From assembly GCA_965116345.1 (NCBI GenBank), contig OZ220680.1, positions 2,666,001 through 2,730,000 on the forward strand: 64,000 nucleotides of DNA, written 5' to 3'. Shown here piece after piece: positions 50,522 through 58,891 of this stretch. The notes under the pieces were generated by a model. It worked only from the letters and a program-made list of their open reading frames with translations, made no database searches and was not told where the DNA came from. The stretch comes from VXYL01 sp965116345. Its GTDB lineage: Bacteria; Pseudomonadota; Gammaproteobacteria; Pseudomonadales; Azotimanducaceae. The position numbers were made by a program, and so were the translations under genes. Position 1 is the stretch's first letter, and every line of letters begins with the position of its first letter.

Positions 50522-50811
50522 GGATGCTCCTTGGCACTTGTGCTCACACGAGTTCGTCGCACGGTCGAGTTCCCGGCGATGGGAAAACCCGCCGACCGCC
50601 GAGCAGCGTGAGACACCTACTCACGGACGTGGCGACTGCCGTTCGGATAGGTTAGCACCCACCGACCGTCCCGTTGGCCGTCGCGTGGGTGTTGGGCGAT
50701 AGCACACTGAAATTGCTCCAAAAGTAATGGATAACGCCGAATGCGTACTTTGTGGTAGCGGAAACGAACGCACCCCGGCTAGGCGGCCAGTTGAGGCAGG
50801 TCGAACGGGCA
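50522..50811. other. Intergenic region, nothing recognised
   Basis: About 290 bases between the divergent M3 gene and the AlbA_2 fragment. It includes an inverted repeat-like GACCGTCCCGTTGGCCGTCG stretch (about 50664). No supported gene. Confidence 0.4.
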
Positions 50812-51107
50812 ATGGGCAAACCCGTCAACCGACGACCGGATCGCAGTGAGAGCCCGTTCGCCGAAGGTGACGTGACGACGCACGAGGGTCTTCGGAGTCT
50901 GATCGAGTCGGGCGAGTCCGCGGCAGTAGAGTTCAAGTCGACCGCCCGGTTGAATCTGCATACGGGATCGCAGGATGAAGCGATCACATGGTCCGTCATC
51001 AAGACGATCGCAGCTTTTTTTGAACACAAACGGCGGTACGCTGCTTGTGGGTGTCGACGACGATGGTCGTCCGGTGGGCGTCGAGAGGGACTACCCGTTC
51101 GTCTCAG
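50812..51107 (+). pseudogene. Schlafen/AlbA_2-domain ATP-binding protein fragment, frameshifted
   Basis: One frame gives EGLRSLIESGESAAVEFKST, then ARLNLHTGSQDEAITWSVIKTIAAFF. At a run of seven T (51015-51021) the frame breaks and the adjacent frame continues LNTNGGTLLVGVDDDGRPVG, VERDYPFV. Together they are the N-terminal AlbA_2 (Schlafen-type) domain found in many accessory ATP-binding proteins. After about 51107 similarity ends and nothing of the rest is present. It is therefore both frameshifted and truncated. Confidence 0.8.
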
Positions 51108-51252
51108 CGCATCACCATCGCAAGGATCGGCGACCGCTTGGCCACGGTGTCTGCCGTCCGATGTTCCGTTGATTTCCGCATCGTATTACTCTATAGGCTG
51201 ACATGACGCAGACAGGCTAACACCACCACCGGCGCGACTGCAGCGGCCTAAC

Positions 51253-52816
51253 ATGCGCGTCAGGCACCAGGAACCCATGTCACAAGTTCTAGCGGCGCCG
51301 TCGGGCCGTGGCGCGACCACAACGCAGCGAGGGGCGTTCGCCGCCGTCCTCGCGTGCTCGCTGGCCGCTCTGACCGGCGAAGCTGCCTCGTCCGCCGCGC
51401 CGGGGCCGACGCCCGAGGACGCGGCAAACGGCGCGGGAGACATCGAGCTTTCGTTGGCACAGGTGGTTGAACGCGCCCTGAACGACAACCCGGCGTTGAT
51501 CGATGCCCGATTGCGGCGCCAGCTGGAGCGGTTCGACCTCGCCGATGCCGAACGGCGATTCCTTCCCAAACTCAGCTTCGGCACGCTAGGCATCGAGCGG
51601 ACGGTCGATCTGGGCGAGGACGCTGTCTACCGATTGGAGGCCGGCCCCGGCATGGTGCTGCGCCTGCCGACCGGCGGCGTCGTGGACGTGAACCCCGGCT
51701 GGTCGGTGTTTCTGGACGAATCGGGTCAGACGCTTTCCGACGGCGCGGGGGTGCGCCTTCGGCTGCGCCAACCGCTGCTGCGGGGTGAAGGTCGGCACCG
51801 CCCCGGTGCGCCTCGCCCGCGTCGCCGAGGCGGCCTACAGGCTTGCATTCGAGGCGGCGATGATGGACGTCGTCACGGCGGTCGTCTACGGCTACCGCGC
51901 CGTTGTCCAGGCCGAGCGGCGTCTGGCGATCGACGAGGACGCCCTTGAGCGCACCCGCGCATCGCTGGCCGTGAACCGCGCGCTGATCGACACCGGCCGC
52001 ATGGCGGAGACCGCCATCGCCGAGACGGAGGCGGAGGTCGCGCGCCGGGAGCTGGCGCTTGTGCGCAGCCTGGGCCGCCGCGACAGTTCGCTCCGTGATC
52101 TCAACGTCATGCTGAACCTCGACGGCGGATCGCGCGTGATCGCTACCGAGTCCGCGACGGTGGACGTCATACCGCCCGCGCCGGACCCGGCAGCGCTCCT
52201 CGCCTTGGCTCGGGCCGGCAACACGGGCTATCGGCGTGCGATGCTCGATGTGGAGCGGGTCGGCATCGGCGTGACCCTCGCGGAGAACGACATGCTGTGG
52301 GACGTGAGTCTCACCGCGGATGTCGAAGTGCATCGGAGCCGGGTGCCGGGCACGCCGGGGACGCAGCTCGTGCGCGACGTGACGCGCCCGTTCACGGTCG
52401 GCATCGCCTTGTCCATCCCGGTCGGCGGCGACGATGCGACGGCGCGGCGCCGCGCCCGGCTTGCCGCCAGGACCGCGGCGCAGCGCGCGGAGCACGCGCT
52501 CGCCAGCACGGTTCGCCAGATGGAGACGGACGTACACAACGGGGTACGGGCGGTTAGGCTCGGCCTGCGCCAGATGGAGCTTGCGCGCCGTTCGCTCGAC
52601 TTGGCCGCCGCCAAGCTCGAGGTCGAGCAGCAGAAGCTGCGCCTGGGCCGCTCCACGAACTTCCGCCTGACGCAGTTCGAGGCGGATTTCGTGCAGGCGC
52701 AGGTGAGCGAGTTGGATGCCCGGATCGGTTATCTGAACGCCGTGGCAGCCCTCGACCGTACCGTCGGTGGGACGCTTGCGACCTGGAACATCGACATAGA
52801 GGCCATGCTGGAATGA
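51253..52816 (+). pseudogene. TolC-family outer membrane efflux protein, frameshifted
   Basis: The front (51253 or ATG 51277) has a signal peptide-like start and IELSLAQVVERALNDNPALI, ending with VRLRLRQPLLRG near 51783. From about 51785 the next frame carries on: KVGTAPVRLARVAEAAYRLA, then typical long helices (QVSELDARIGYLNAVAALDR) and a stop at 52816. A small deletion near 51780-51785 explains the shift, since RGxGV usually bridges here. Rejoined length is about 515 residues, normal for TolC-like proteins. It overlaps the PAS-adaptor gene (ATGA at 52813). Sequencing error cannot be excluded. Confidence 0.85.
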
Positions 52817-54585
52817 GTGCGGCCCCGTCGTTGCACGACAACATTCTCGACAACATGGACGACGGCGTGGTGACCGTGGACAGCCACGGCTTGATCACGA
52901 GTTTCAATGCCGCTGCCGGAACCATCCTCGGAATCGCACCGGAGACCTGCATCGGGCGCCTCTTCGCGGACGTTTTTGTGCTCGCCGAAGGACTCGATGA
53001 GTTCACCCAAGCGATGCTCGATGCCCTCGACAACAGCGAACTGGACCGCCGCACCGTCGACGTCGACGTCGGCGGCGAGCGTCGCATGCTGACGGTCAGC
53101 GCGTCCTATCTGCCCGAAGCCGAGTCGGCGCAGCGCCGTGGCGAGCCCGTGGGCGCCGGCGGAGTCGTCGCGGTTTTCACCAACATCAGCGAGGAAATGC
53201 GGCTCAAGGAAACCGTGGAGAGTCAGTACGCCGAATTGCAGCAGGCGTACCGGGGCATCGACGAAGCCAACGGCGAGCTCGCCGACGCGCTGCGCAGGGC
53301 GTCGGTCATCCGCAGCGTGGCCACTGCCGCGGTGATCGTCCTATGCCTGGGTGTCGGCTGGTACGCGTGGGATGCGGGCAGCTCGGATGGGGATTCCGGC
53401 CCGCGGGCGAACCCCTCCGAGGCGGGGGCGACTTTCGTTGTCAGGCCGGAGCCGCTGGTGGCGGAACTCACGGTGCCGGGCCGGCTCGTGCCGCGCCTCG
53501 AAACCGATGTGCAGAGTCCGGTGGACGGCAGCGTGGCCGGCCTGCACTTCCGCTACGGCGATGCGGTGCAGGAGGGCGAGCTGCTCTTGGAACTCGATGC
53601 GTCGGTCGCTCGCCGCGAGCAGCGCTCGGTGCGGGCGCGCTACATCGTTGCCGAGCGACGGGTCGAAGAGCTTGCCGCCTGGGAGAACAGTCGCTCGGTG
53701 GTTGGTGCGCGAAGGTCGCTCGCCCGGGTCGAGCGCGCCTTGCAGCAGCAACGGCACAGCCTGACGGAGACGGGTTTCCTCCTGGATCGGGGCATCGTTC
53801 CGAGGTCGGAGCGCGATGCTGCCGAGGAACGCTACGAGGGTCTGCAACTGGATGTGGAAGCGGCACAGCAGGACTTGCGCGAAGCGCGCCGCGCGGGCGA
53901 TGCCGAAGCGCTCGAAGCCGCCCGCCTCGAGTTCCAGAACCTCGAGGAGGAACTGCGCGACCTTGACTTCGCCATTGCCTCGTCGCGCATACACGCCCCA
54001 GTCGCGGGCGTCACGCTGCGCCCGCCGGCGACCGGCAACGGGCCGCTACTCAAGGGCGCCACCGTGGCACAAGGCCAACTGCTGCTCACCGTGGCCGAAG
54101 TCGAGGCATTGTCGGTGTCCGTGCTGGTCGACGAGGTCGAGATCGCAACCATCCGGCCGGGTCAGCCCGTCGCCGTGACCGCAGATGCTCTACCGGGGGT
54201 CGAACTGGCCGGAAGCGTCGCGAGCGTTGCCGGTCAGGCGAGCAATGCCGACGGGCCTCCCGGACAGCCCGCCCTGTTTCCGGTCGTCGCCGCCCTCGAC
54301 GACGACATCGACCCCGAACTGCGTCGCAACCTGCGGCTTGGGATGTCGGTGGACGTGCGGGTAGTGACCGCCGACCGTGACGACGCGCTAGTGGTGCCCA
54401 TCGGCGCAGTCCGCATGGGCGGACAAGGTCCGAGCGTCCGAGTTCGGTCACCCGGGACGGGCGAACTTTCGACGGTACCGGTCGAAATTGGCCGGACGAC
54501 CCCCGCCGGCGTCGAGATCGTCGGAGGCATCGAGCCGGGAGACGAACTGCTGCTCGGTGCGCAACCCGGGTACGCCGACGATTGA
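52813..54585 (+). CDS. PAS domain fused to an HlyD/MacA-type efflux adaptor
   Basis: 590 residues, ATG 52813. Residues about 5-125 are a PAS domain: NILDNMDDGVVTVDSHGLIT, SFNAAAGTILGIAPETCIGR. A short coiled coil (about 118-155) leads to one membrane helix (about 165-185, AAVIVLCLGVGWYAW). The periplasmic part is a membrane-fusion adaptor: VQSPVDGSVAGLHFRYGDAV biotinyl-like half, a coiled-coil hairpin (about 255-380) and IHAPVAGVTLRPP, the second half. Sensing in the cytoplasm joined to an export adaptor is unusual. It overlaps the TolC-like gene and is followed by two genes on the other strand and then a MacB-like gene. Confidence 0.88.
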   Translation: MSAAPSLHDNILDNMDDGVVTVDSHGLITSFNAAAGTILGIAPETCIGRLFADVFVLAEGLDEFTQAMLDALDNSELDRRTVDVDVGGERRMLTVSASYLPEAESAQRRGEPVGAGGVVAVFTNISEEMRLKETVESQYAELQQAYRGIDEANGELADALRRASVIRSVATAAVIVLCLGVGWYAWDAGSSDGDSGPRANPSEAGATFVVRPEPLVAELTVPGRLVPRLETDVQSPVDGSVAGLHFRYGDAVQEGELLLELDASVARREQRSVRARYIVAERRVEELAAWENSRSVVGARRSLARVERALQQQRHSLTETGFLLDRGIVPRSERDAAEERYEGLQLDVEAAQQDLREARRAGDAEALEAARLEFQNLEEELRDLDFAIASSRIHAPVAGVTLRPPATGNGPLLKGATVAQGQLLLTVAEVEALSVSVLVDEVEIATIRPGQPVAVTADALPGVELAGSVASVAGQASNADGPPGQPALFPVVAALDDDIDPELRRNLRLGMSVDVRVVTADRDDALVVPIGAVRMGGQGPSVRVRSPGTGELSTVPVEIGRTTPAGVEIVGGIEPGDELLLGAQPGYADD

Positions 54586-54587
54586 CG

Positions 54588-55094
54588 CTATCGGCGCCCG
54601 ATGCGGCCGGTGATCCCTGCGTTGATGTTGCTGTTCAACGCGAGGTCGGCGTTAACCGTCTTGACGCTGCCATCGGTCGAAGTGCCCGTGCAGGTCAGTT
54701 GCAGCGTCACATCGGTGGCGCTGTAGCTGAAGCCCCGTACCGCGGTGCATTTTACGGTGATGTCGTTGTTGTCGTCCGTCGCGGCATCCCAGGTGAACGC
54801 CTCCGTCTGCGTGTTCCAGACGACCTCGCCGGCAAGATCGAACGAACTGGACTGGCGCTGGGGTTGAACCTCGCCCTGGACTTCGCCCTCCTTGTTGCAC
54901 TCCGTCGAGACGGTCAGGCTTGTTCCGGAGACGAGAGTGGCGTTGAACGATGTGCACTGATGCTGCAGGTTGCCGTTGAGCGACGAGCTGTCGTAGTGGG
55001 GGTTGGCGTGGACTGACTGCGCGGCAGTGAGCAGTAGCATGACGCCGCACGCCGCCAGCGCGCAACTAGGCCGGTCGATTGTGCTGTTCCACAT
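54588..55094 (-). CDS. Secreted cyanovirin-N-homology (CVNH)-like protein 1
   Basis: 168 residues from ATG 55094, with a signal peptide ending SVHA. The mature part reads as two weakly repeated halves. Half one has LNGNLQHQCTSFNATL, LTVSTECN and SSSFDLAGEVVWN with FTWDA. Half two has DITVKCTAVRGFSY, VTLQLTC and VNADLALNSNINAGITGRI. That order of Cys, the S-x-DL strand and the G-x-L/I end matches the CVNH lectin fold; the assignment is by eye. It is paralogous to 55311-55841, including about 20 bases upstream of the start. Stop codon lies 3 bases from that of the convergent PAS-adaptor gene. Sugar binding is inferred. Confidence 0.65.
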   Translation of the reverse strand: MWNSTIDRPSCALAACGVMLLLTAAQSVHANPHYDSSSLNGNLQHQCTSFNATLVSGTSLTVSTECNKEGEVQGEVQPQRQSSSFDLAGEVVWNTQTEAFTWDAATDDNNDITVKCTAVRGFSYSATDVTLQLTCTGTSTDGSVKTVNADLALNSNINAGITGRIGRR

Positions 55095-55273
55095 GTCGCG
55101 GTTCCGTATCAACTCAATGGACGGCTACCGTAGCAGCGGCCGCCGTGGCGGACAAGCGAACTGCTAACCCGTACGCTTGTCCGGGCACACCAAACGGTCG
55201 ACCGCCTGCCTGTCGGACTTTGCCGTCTTGGGGCGAAGTTCGACTTACGTGATAGGACGGCTCGGGCTTAAGG

Positions 55274-55305
55274 CAAGAACCGTTGTCCGAAGGCGACGGT
55301 TCTTG
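55274..55305 (-). terminator. Hairpin after CVNH-like gene 2
   Basis: CAAGAACCGT (55274-55283) and ACGGTTCTTG (55296-55305) form a perfect 10-bp stem with a 12-base loop, 6 bases downstream of the minus-strand stop at 55311. Confidence 0.6.
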
Positions 55306-55310
55306 TGGCC

Positions 55311-55841
55311 CTATCGGCGCTTCAGTTTGCCGTCGGTACCTGCGGCGAGCTTGCCGTTCAGCTTGAGGTCAGCGTTCACGGTGATGACGGCGCCAGTGCT
55401 CGAACTGACGTTTTGGCGAGCGTTGCCCTGGTTGCAACTCAATTGCAGCGTCACGTTCGCGGTGGTGTACGCGAATCCCCGTACGGCTGTGCAATGCAAA
55501 GTGATGGAATTGGATGCATTCTCCGTGGCGTCCCAGACGAACGACTGCGCTTGCGCATTCCAGACCACATGGTCGGAAAGTTCGAGCGAGGTGGACTGCC
55601 GCGTGGCGGCAACGCCGCCCGATGCGTCGCTCTTGTTGCACTCCGCGGAGACGGTGAGGCTGTTGCCGGTGACGAGTGCGGCGCTGAACGACGTGCACTG
55701 ATGCTGCAGGTTGCCGTTGAGCGAGGTGCTGTCGTATTCGCTGTTGGCGTGGGCGGACTGCGTGGCCATGCTGAGAAGAAGCAGGATGCTGAAGAAGCCT
55801 GCGCCTGAGAACGCGAGCCGAGGGATGTTGCGCCTGAACAT
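55311..55841 (-). CDS. Secreted cyanovirin-N-homology (CVNH)-like protein 2
   Basis: 176 residues from ATG 55841, signal peptide ending QSAHA. The mature protein shares the start YDSTSLNGNLQHQCTSF with paralogue 1 except for one residue. It keeps SLTVSAECN, SLELSDHVVWN, SFVWDA, ITLHCTAVRGFAY, VTLQLSC and VNADLKLNGKLAAGTDGKL. Conservation includes the leader GTTGACACGGAACGGCAGC, so coding and control DNA were duplicated together. It contains a short Asn/Ser insert (about residues 138-148) absent in paralogue 1. Export to the periplasm or outside is expected. It sits on the strand opposite to the flanking efflux genes. Confidence 0.65.
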   Translation of the reverse strand: MFRRNIPRLAFSGAGFFSILLLLSMATQSAHANSEYDSTSLNGNLQHQCTSFSAALVTGNSLTVSAECNKSDASGGVAATRQSTSLELSDHVVWNAQAQSFVWDATENASNSITLHCTAVRGFAYTTANVTLQLSCNQGNARQNVSSSTGAVITVNADLKLNGKLAAGTDGKLKRR

Positions 55842-55984
55842 GCTGCCGTTCCGTGTCAACTGGTGATTTCCGAACCCTAGCAACGGTCGTGGTCGCGGAC
55901 AAGTCGGAAGTCGGGCGCGGTCGGGCAGTGGTTCCCAGCGGTCGCAAGTGGTGTCGCAGGCCCTTCGACGCTACATTACGGGGC

Positions 55985-58072
55985 GTGCCCTCCAATCCCG
56001 CCCCACAAGCCGTCCCGCAAGCGGCTGCACATGCGTCGGAATCCGGCCTCGGCGGTCGTCCGGTCTTCGGCGATGCTTCAGCGGGTGAGCGTGCTTCCGA
56101 CCAGGACCGCGTCGTTCTGCGGCTTCAGGATGTGCACAAGTCCTACCTGCTCGGCCCCGTGAGCGTCGAGGTTCTGCATGGCGTGTCTCTCACCCTCGAG
56201 GAAGGCGAGCTGGTGTCGATCATGGGACCGTCCGGCTGCGGCAAGTCGACGCTGATGAATGTCGCGGGGCTCCTGGACAGACCGACGACCGGTGCCTGTC
56301 TTCTTCGCGGCCGCGATGCGGCGGGAATGTCCGACGACGAGCGCGCGGCGATGCGCAACGCTCATATCGGCTTCGTGTTCCAGTCCTTCCAGTTGCTCGG
56401 ACACCTCACCGCGGCGCAGAACGCCGGGTTGCCGCTGGTGTATCGCGGCATTCCCAATGCCGAGATCAGGGAGCGTGCCCGAGCGGCCCTGGAACGGGTG
56501 GGCATGGGCGAGTGGCACGGGCACCTGCCCAGCCAACTATCGGGCGGCCAGCAGCAGCGCGTCGCCGTGGCGCGGGCCCTGGTGGGCGATCCGGCCGTGC
56601 TGCTTGCCGACGAACCCACGGGGGCGCTCGATCCGGCGACCGGCGACGAAATCATGGCGTTGTTCGAGACGCTGAGCACGCAGGGCGTCGCCGTGGTGGT
56701 CGTCACGCACAGCGCCGAGGTCGCGGCGCGCTGCCACCGCCAGACGCGCATGACGGATGGCCTCCTCGCGGAAACCACGCCCGACGCGCAACGCGGGGGC
56801 GGAGCGATGCACGAATCGGTCTCGGGTTCGCCGCTGCCGCGCGGTTCGCCTTCCGCCACATCGGCCGCCGGCGGCCAGGCGTTGCGTGAGCAGTTGTGCT
56901 TCAACGCCAGGGAGGCGGGCACCAGCCTCCGATCCGTGTTGGCGCGCAGTGCGCTGGCGCTGGTAGGCATCGTGGTGGGCATCGGTGCGGTCATCGCCAT
57001 GGTCTCGACCGGACAGATCGTGCGGGCGGAATCGTTGAAGCAGTTCCAAGAACTCGGCACCGACATCGTCACGATCAGGCGACAGTTCACGCGCGTCCGC
57101 GGTCGCGTCCTGGACATCGGTTTGGCGGACGTGGAGCGGCTGCCCGGTGCCGTGCCCGCCGTGGAATCCGCCGCCGCCGCGGTTGACTCGAACACGCCGA
57201 TCCGCTACCGCGGACGGCCCTTGGGTCCGGGCATCGCGTTCGGCGTGACGGGGGCGTTCTTCGATCTGAGCAGACTCGCCGTGGCGGAGGGCCGCTTGGT
57301 GTCGGACCTGGATCGACATCGCTTCCACTGCGTCGCGGGCGCGCGCATCGCACAGGGCATGCGGGATGCTGGCGTAGTGTCGCCGGTCGGCGAACGCATA
57401 CGCGTTTTCGGACGCCTGTGCACGGTGGTGGGCGTCCTTGAGTCCGTTCCTCCGCTGGCCGTCGGCCGCAATCTCGTCCCGGACGATACATTGTTCCTGC
57501 CGATCATTGCGGCGATGCGGGCGGGCGCAGGGGGAATCCGGGATGCCGTCGCCCGGGTGCGGGAGGGCGTCGAGCCCGAAACGGCCCAGCGCGAGGTCCA
57601 AGCGTACTTCGGCAGGGTCCGCCCCGATTTGAAGGTCACGGTCACGACGGCGGGCCAACTCATCGCTCGCATGCGCAGCCAGGGGCAGCTCTTCACGCTG
57701 CTGCTCGGCGCCATCGCGTCCATATCGCTCATCGTCGGCGGCGTTGGCGTGATGAACGTGATGCTGCTCTCCGTCCGCGAACGGCGCCGGGAGATCGGGT
57801 TGCGGCGCGCAGTCGGGGCCCGACGCAGCGACGTGCAGCAGCAGTTCGTGATCGAGTCGGCGGCACTCGCCCTTGTCGGCGGCGCGCTCGGCGTCGTACT
57901 CGGTGTGGCCGTGGCATGGGGCATCTGCCGATACGCCGGCTGGCCGTTCGCGGTGTCGACGACCGCCGTGACCGTCGGCGTTGCGGTGGCTGCCGCCGTC
58001 GGCGTCTTCTTCGGCCTGTACCCCGCCTACCGCGCCGCCAAACTCGATCCCATCGAGGCATTGCGCAGCTGA
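55985..58072 (+). CDS. MacB-like ABC transporter (ATPase-permease fusion)
   Basis: 695 residues from GTG 55985; the frame extends upstream into the CVNH gene 2 promoter, so this start is chosen. N-terminal ATPase: LLGPVSVEVLHGVSLTLEEG, Walker A GPSGCGKS, QLSGGQQQR signature and LLADEPTGALD. Permease: helix at about 365-385, then a periplasmic MacB_PCD domain (about 390-565). Three C-terminal helices begin LLLGAIASISLIVGGVGVMNVML and finish at YRAAKLDPIEALRS, the canonical MacB end. MacB works mechanically with a MacA adaptor and TolC. The PAS-adaptor at 52813 is the obvious partner. Confidence 0.92.
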   Translation: MPSNPAPQAVPQAAAHASESGLGGRPVFGDASAGERASDQDRVVLRLQDVHKSYLLGPVSVEVLHGVSLTLEEGELVSIMGPSGCGKSTLMNVAGLLDRPTTGACLLRGRDAAGMSDDERAAMRNAHIGFVFQSFQLLGHLTAAQNAGLPLVYRGIPNAEIRERARAALERVGMGEWHGHLPSQLSGGQQQRVAVARALVGDPAVLLADEPTGALDPATGDEIMALFETLSTQGVAVVVVTHSAEVAARCHRQTRMTDGLLAETTPDAQRGGGAMHESVSGSPLPRGSPSATSAAGGQALREQLCFNAREAGTSLRSVLARSALALVGIVVGIGAVIAMVSTGQIVRAESLKQFQELGTDIVTIRRQFTRVRGRVLDIGLADVERLPGAVPAVESAAAAVDSNTPIRYRGRPLGPGIAFGVTGAFFDLSRLAVAEGRLVSDLDRHRFHCVAGARIAQGMRDAGVVSPVGERIRVFGRLCTVVGVLESVPPLAVGRNLVPDDTLFLPIIAAMRAGAGGIRDAVARVREGVEPETAQREVQAYFGRVRPDLKVTVTTAGQLIARMRSQGQLFTLLLGAIASISLIVGGVGVMNVMLLSVRERRREIGLRRAVGARRSDVQQQFVIESAALALVGGALGVVLGVAVAWGICRYAGWPFAVSTTAVTVGVAVAAAVGVFFGLYPAYRAAKLDPIEALRS

Positions 58073-58233
58073 TCCCTGCGTGCGAATCCACTGATAGAGC
58101 CATCCGCGGGGCACCACGCAAGCAGTACGGAGGGCGGATGTCCTACGCCGGCTCGGGGCACCGTCCTACATTCGTGGCGAGTCGTGTGCGTGATTATTCC
58201 GGGTCCCAATTTTTCGAGCGACGAGGACAAGCC

Positions 58234-58677
58234 GTGGACCCACAGACCGTACTGAATTGTCACCGCGACCAGATGATCAAGATACTCAAGAACGTCAAGG
58301 CGGCGTCGCAAGGCAGCGCCAAGCTACGCCGCTTCTGCGACCGGGTCTACGACGACCTGGACGAGGTGACGGACACGCCCGCCAAGCGAGACTACCTACC
58401 GGGCGAGGAGCTCTTTCTCTGGTGTCACGAAGAGCTGCTGGAGTTGGCGGAGATCGAACGACCGGCGCCGCCGACCGATCCGTATCTCAAGGACATGCTC
58501 GCCAGGCTGCGCGACTTCGGCGGGCGGCTGGAACGCAACGAGTCCCTACCGCCGGGCTTCGCCATCCACTGGCTTGACGACTTGATCGACGAGATGGAGG
58601 AGGAGGACGATTCGGGTTGGGAGCGCTTTGTCGAAGACAAGCTCCGCGAGTTCGATTCCAGGTCAGCGACCAAGTGA
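58234..58677 (+). CDS. Hypothetical helical acidic protein
   Basis: 147 residues with GTG 58234 preceded by CGAGGAC; an ATG at 58138 would add 32 residues that look non-coding. It is helical and charged: NCHRDQMIKILKNVKAASQG, KRDYLPGEELFLWCHEELLE, DLIDEMEEEDDSGWERFVED. No signal, no membrane segment, no family recognised. It is followed immediately by the second copy of the structured repeat, which probably terminates its transcript. Confidence 0.6.
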   Translation: MDPQTVLNCHRDQMIKILKNVKAASQGSAKLRRFCDRVYDDLDEVTDTPAKRDYLPGEELFLWCHEELLELAEIERPAPPTDPYLKDMLARLRDFGGRLERNESLPPGFAIHWLDDLIDEMEEEDDSGWERFVEDKLREFDSRSATK

Positions 58678-58678
58678 G

Positions 58679-58795
58679 AACGCAAAAACAAGAGCGCGGT
58701 CTTTTTTTGCGTGAAAATTCAACTCCTTGCGTCCTTGAATTTGGCGGCACATCCCTGTGCCGCGCTAGGGAAGGTCTTAATCAGACCTTCCCTAG
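58679..58795 (-). repeat. Structured intergenic repeat, copy 2 (about 117 bp)
   Basis: Inverse of 21975-22093 with few differences. In plus-strand order: ACGCAAAAA...TTTTTGCGT hairpin, GCGGCACATCCCTGTGCCGC hairpin, then the perfect palindrome GGAAGGTCT-TAATC-AGACCTTCC (58769-58791) flanked by CTAG at 58765 and 58792. The GGAAGGT tip and CTAG flank resemble the end and target of IS5-group elements. The T-rich hairpin would terminate transcription from either side. Confidence 0.8.
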
Positions 58796-58891
58796 TGTCC
58801 CGCGTCAGAAATAGCTTGATGTTTGACGGCACGGACGACGCGGTTTTCCGACCGGGTCGTGGGGGTTATAGTTGCCATCCGATTCGACGAG

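Noticed and set aside
51108..51212. Continuation of the AlbA_2 fragment in a third frame
   Set aside because: The translation bears no resemblance to the family after about 51107.
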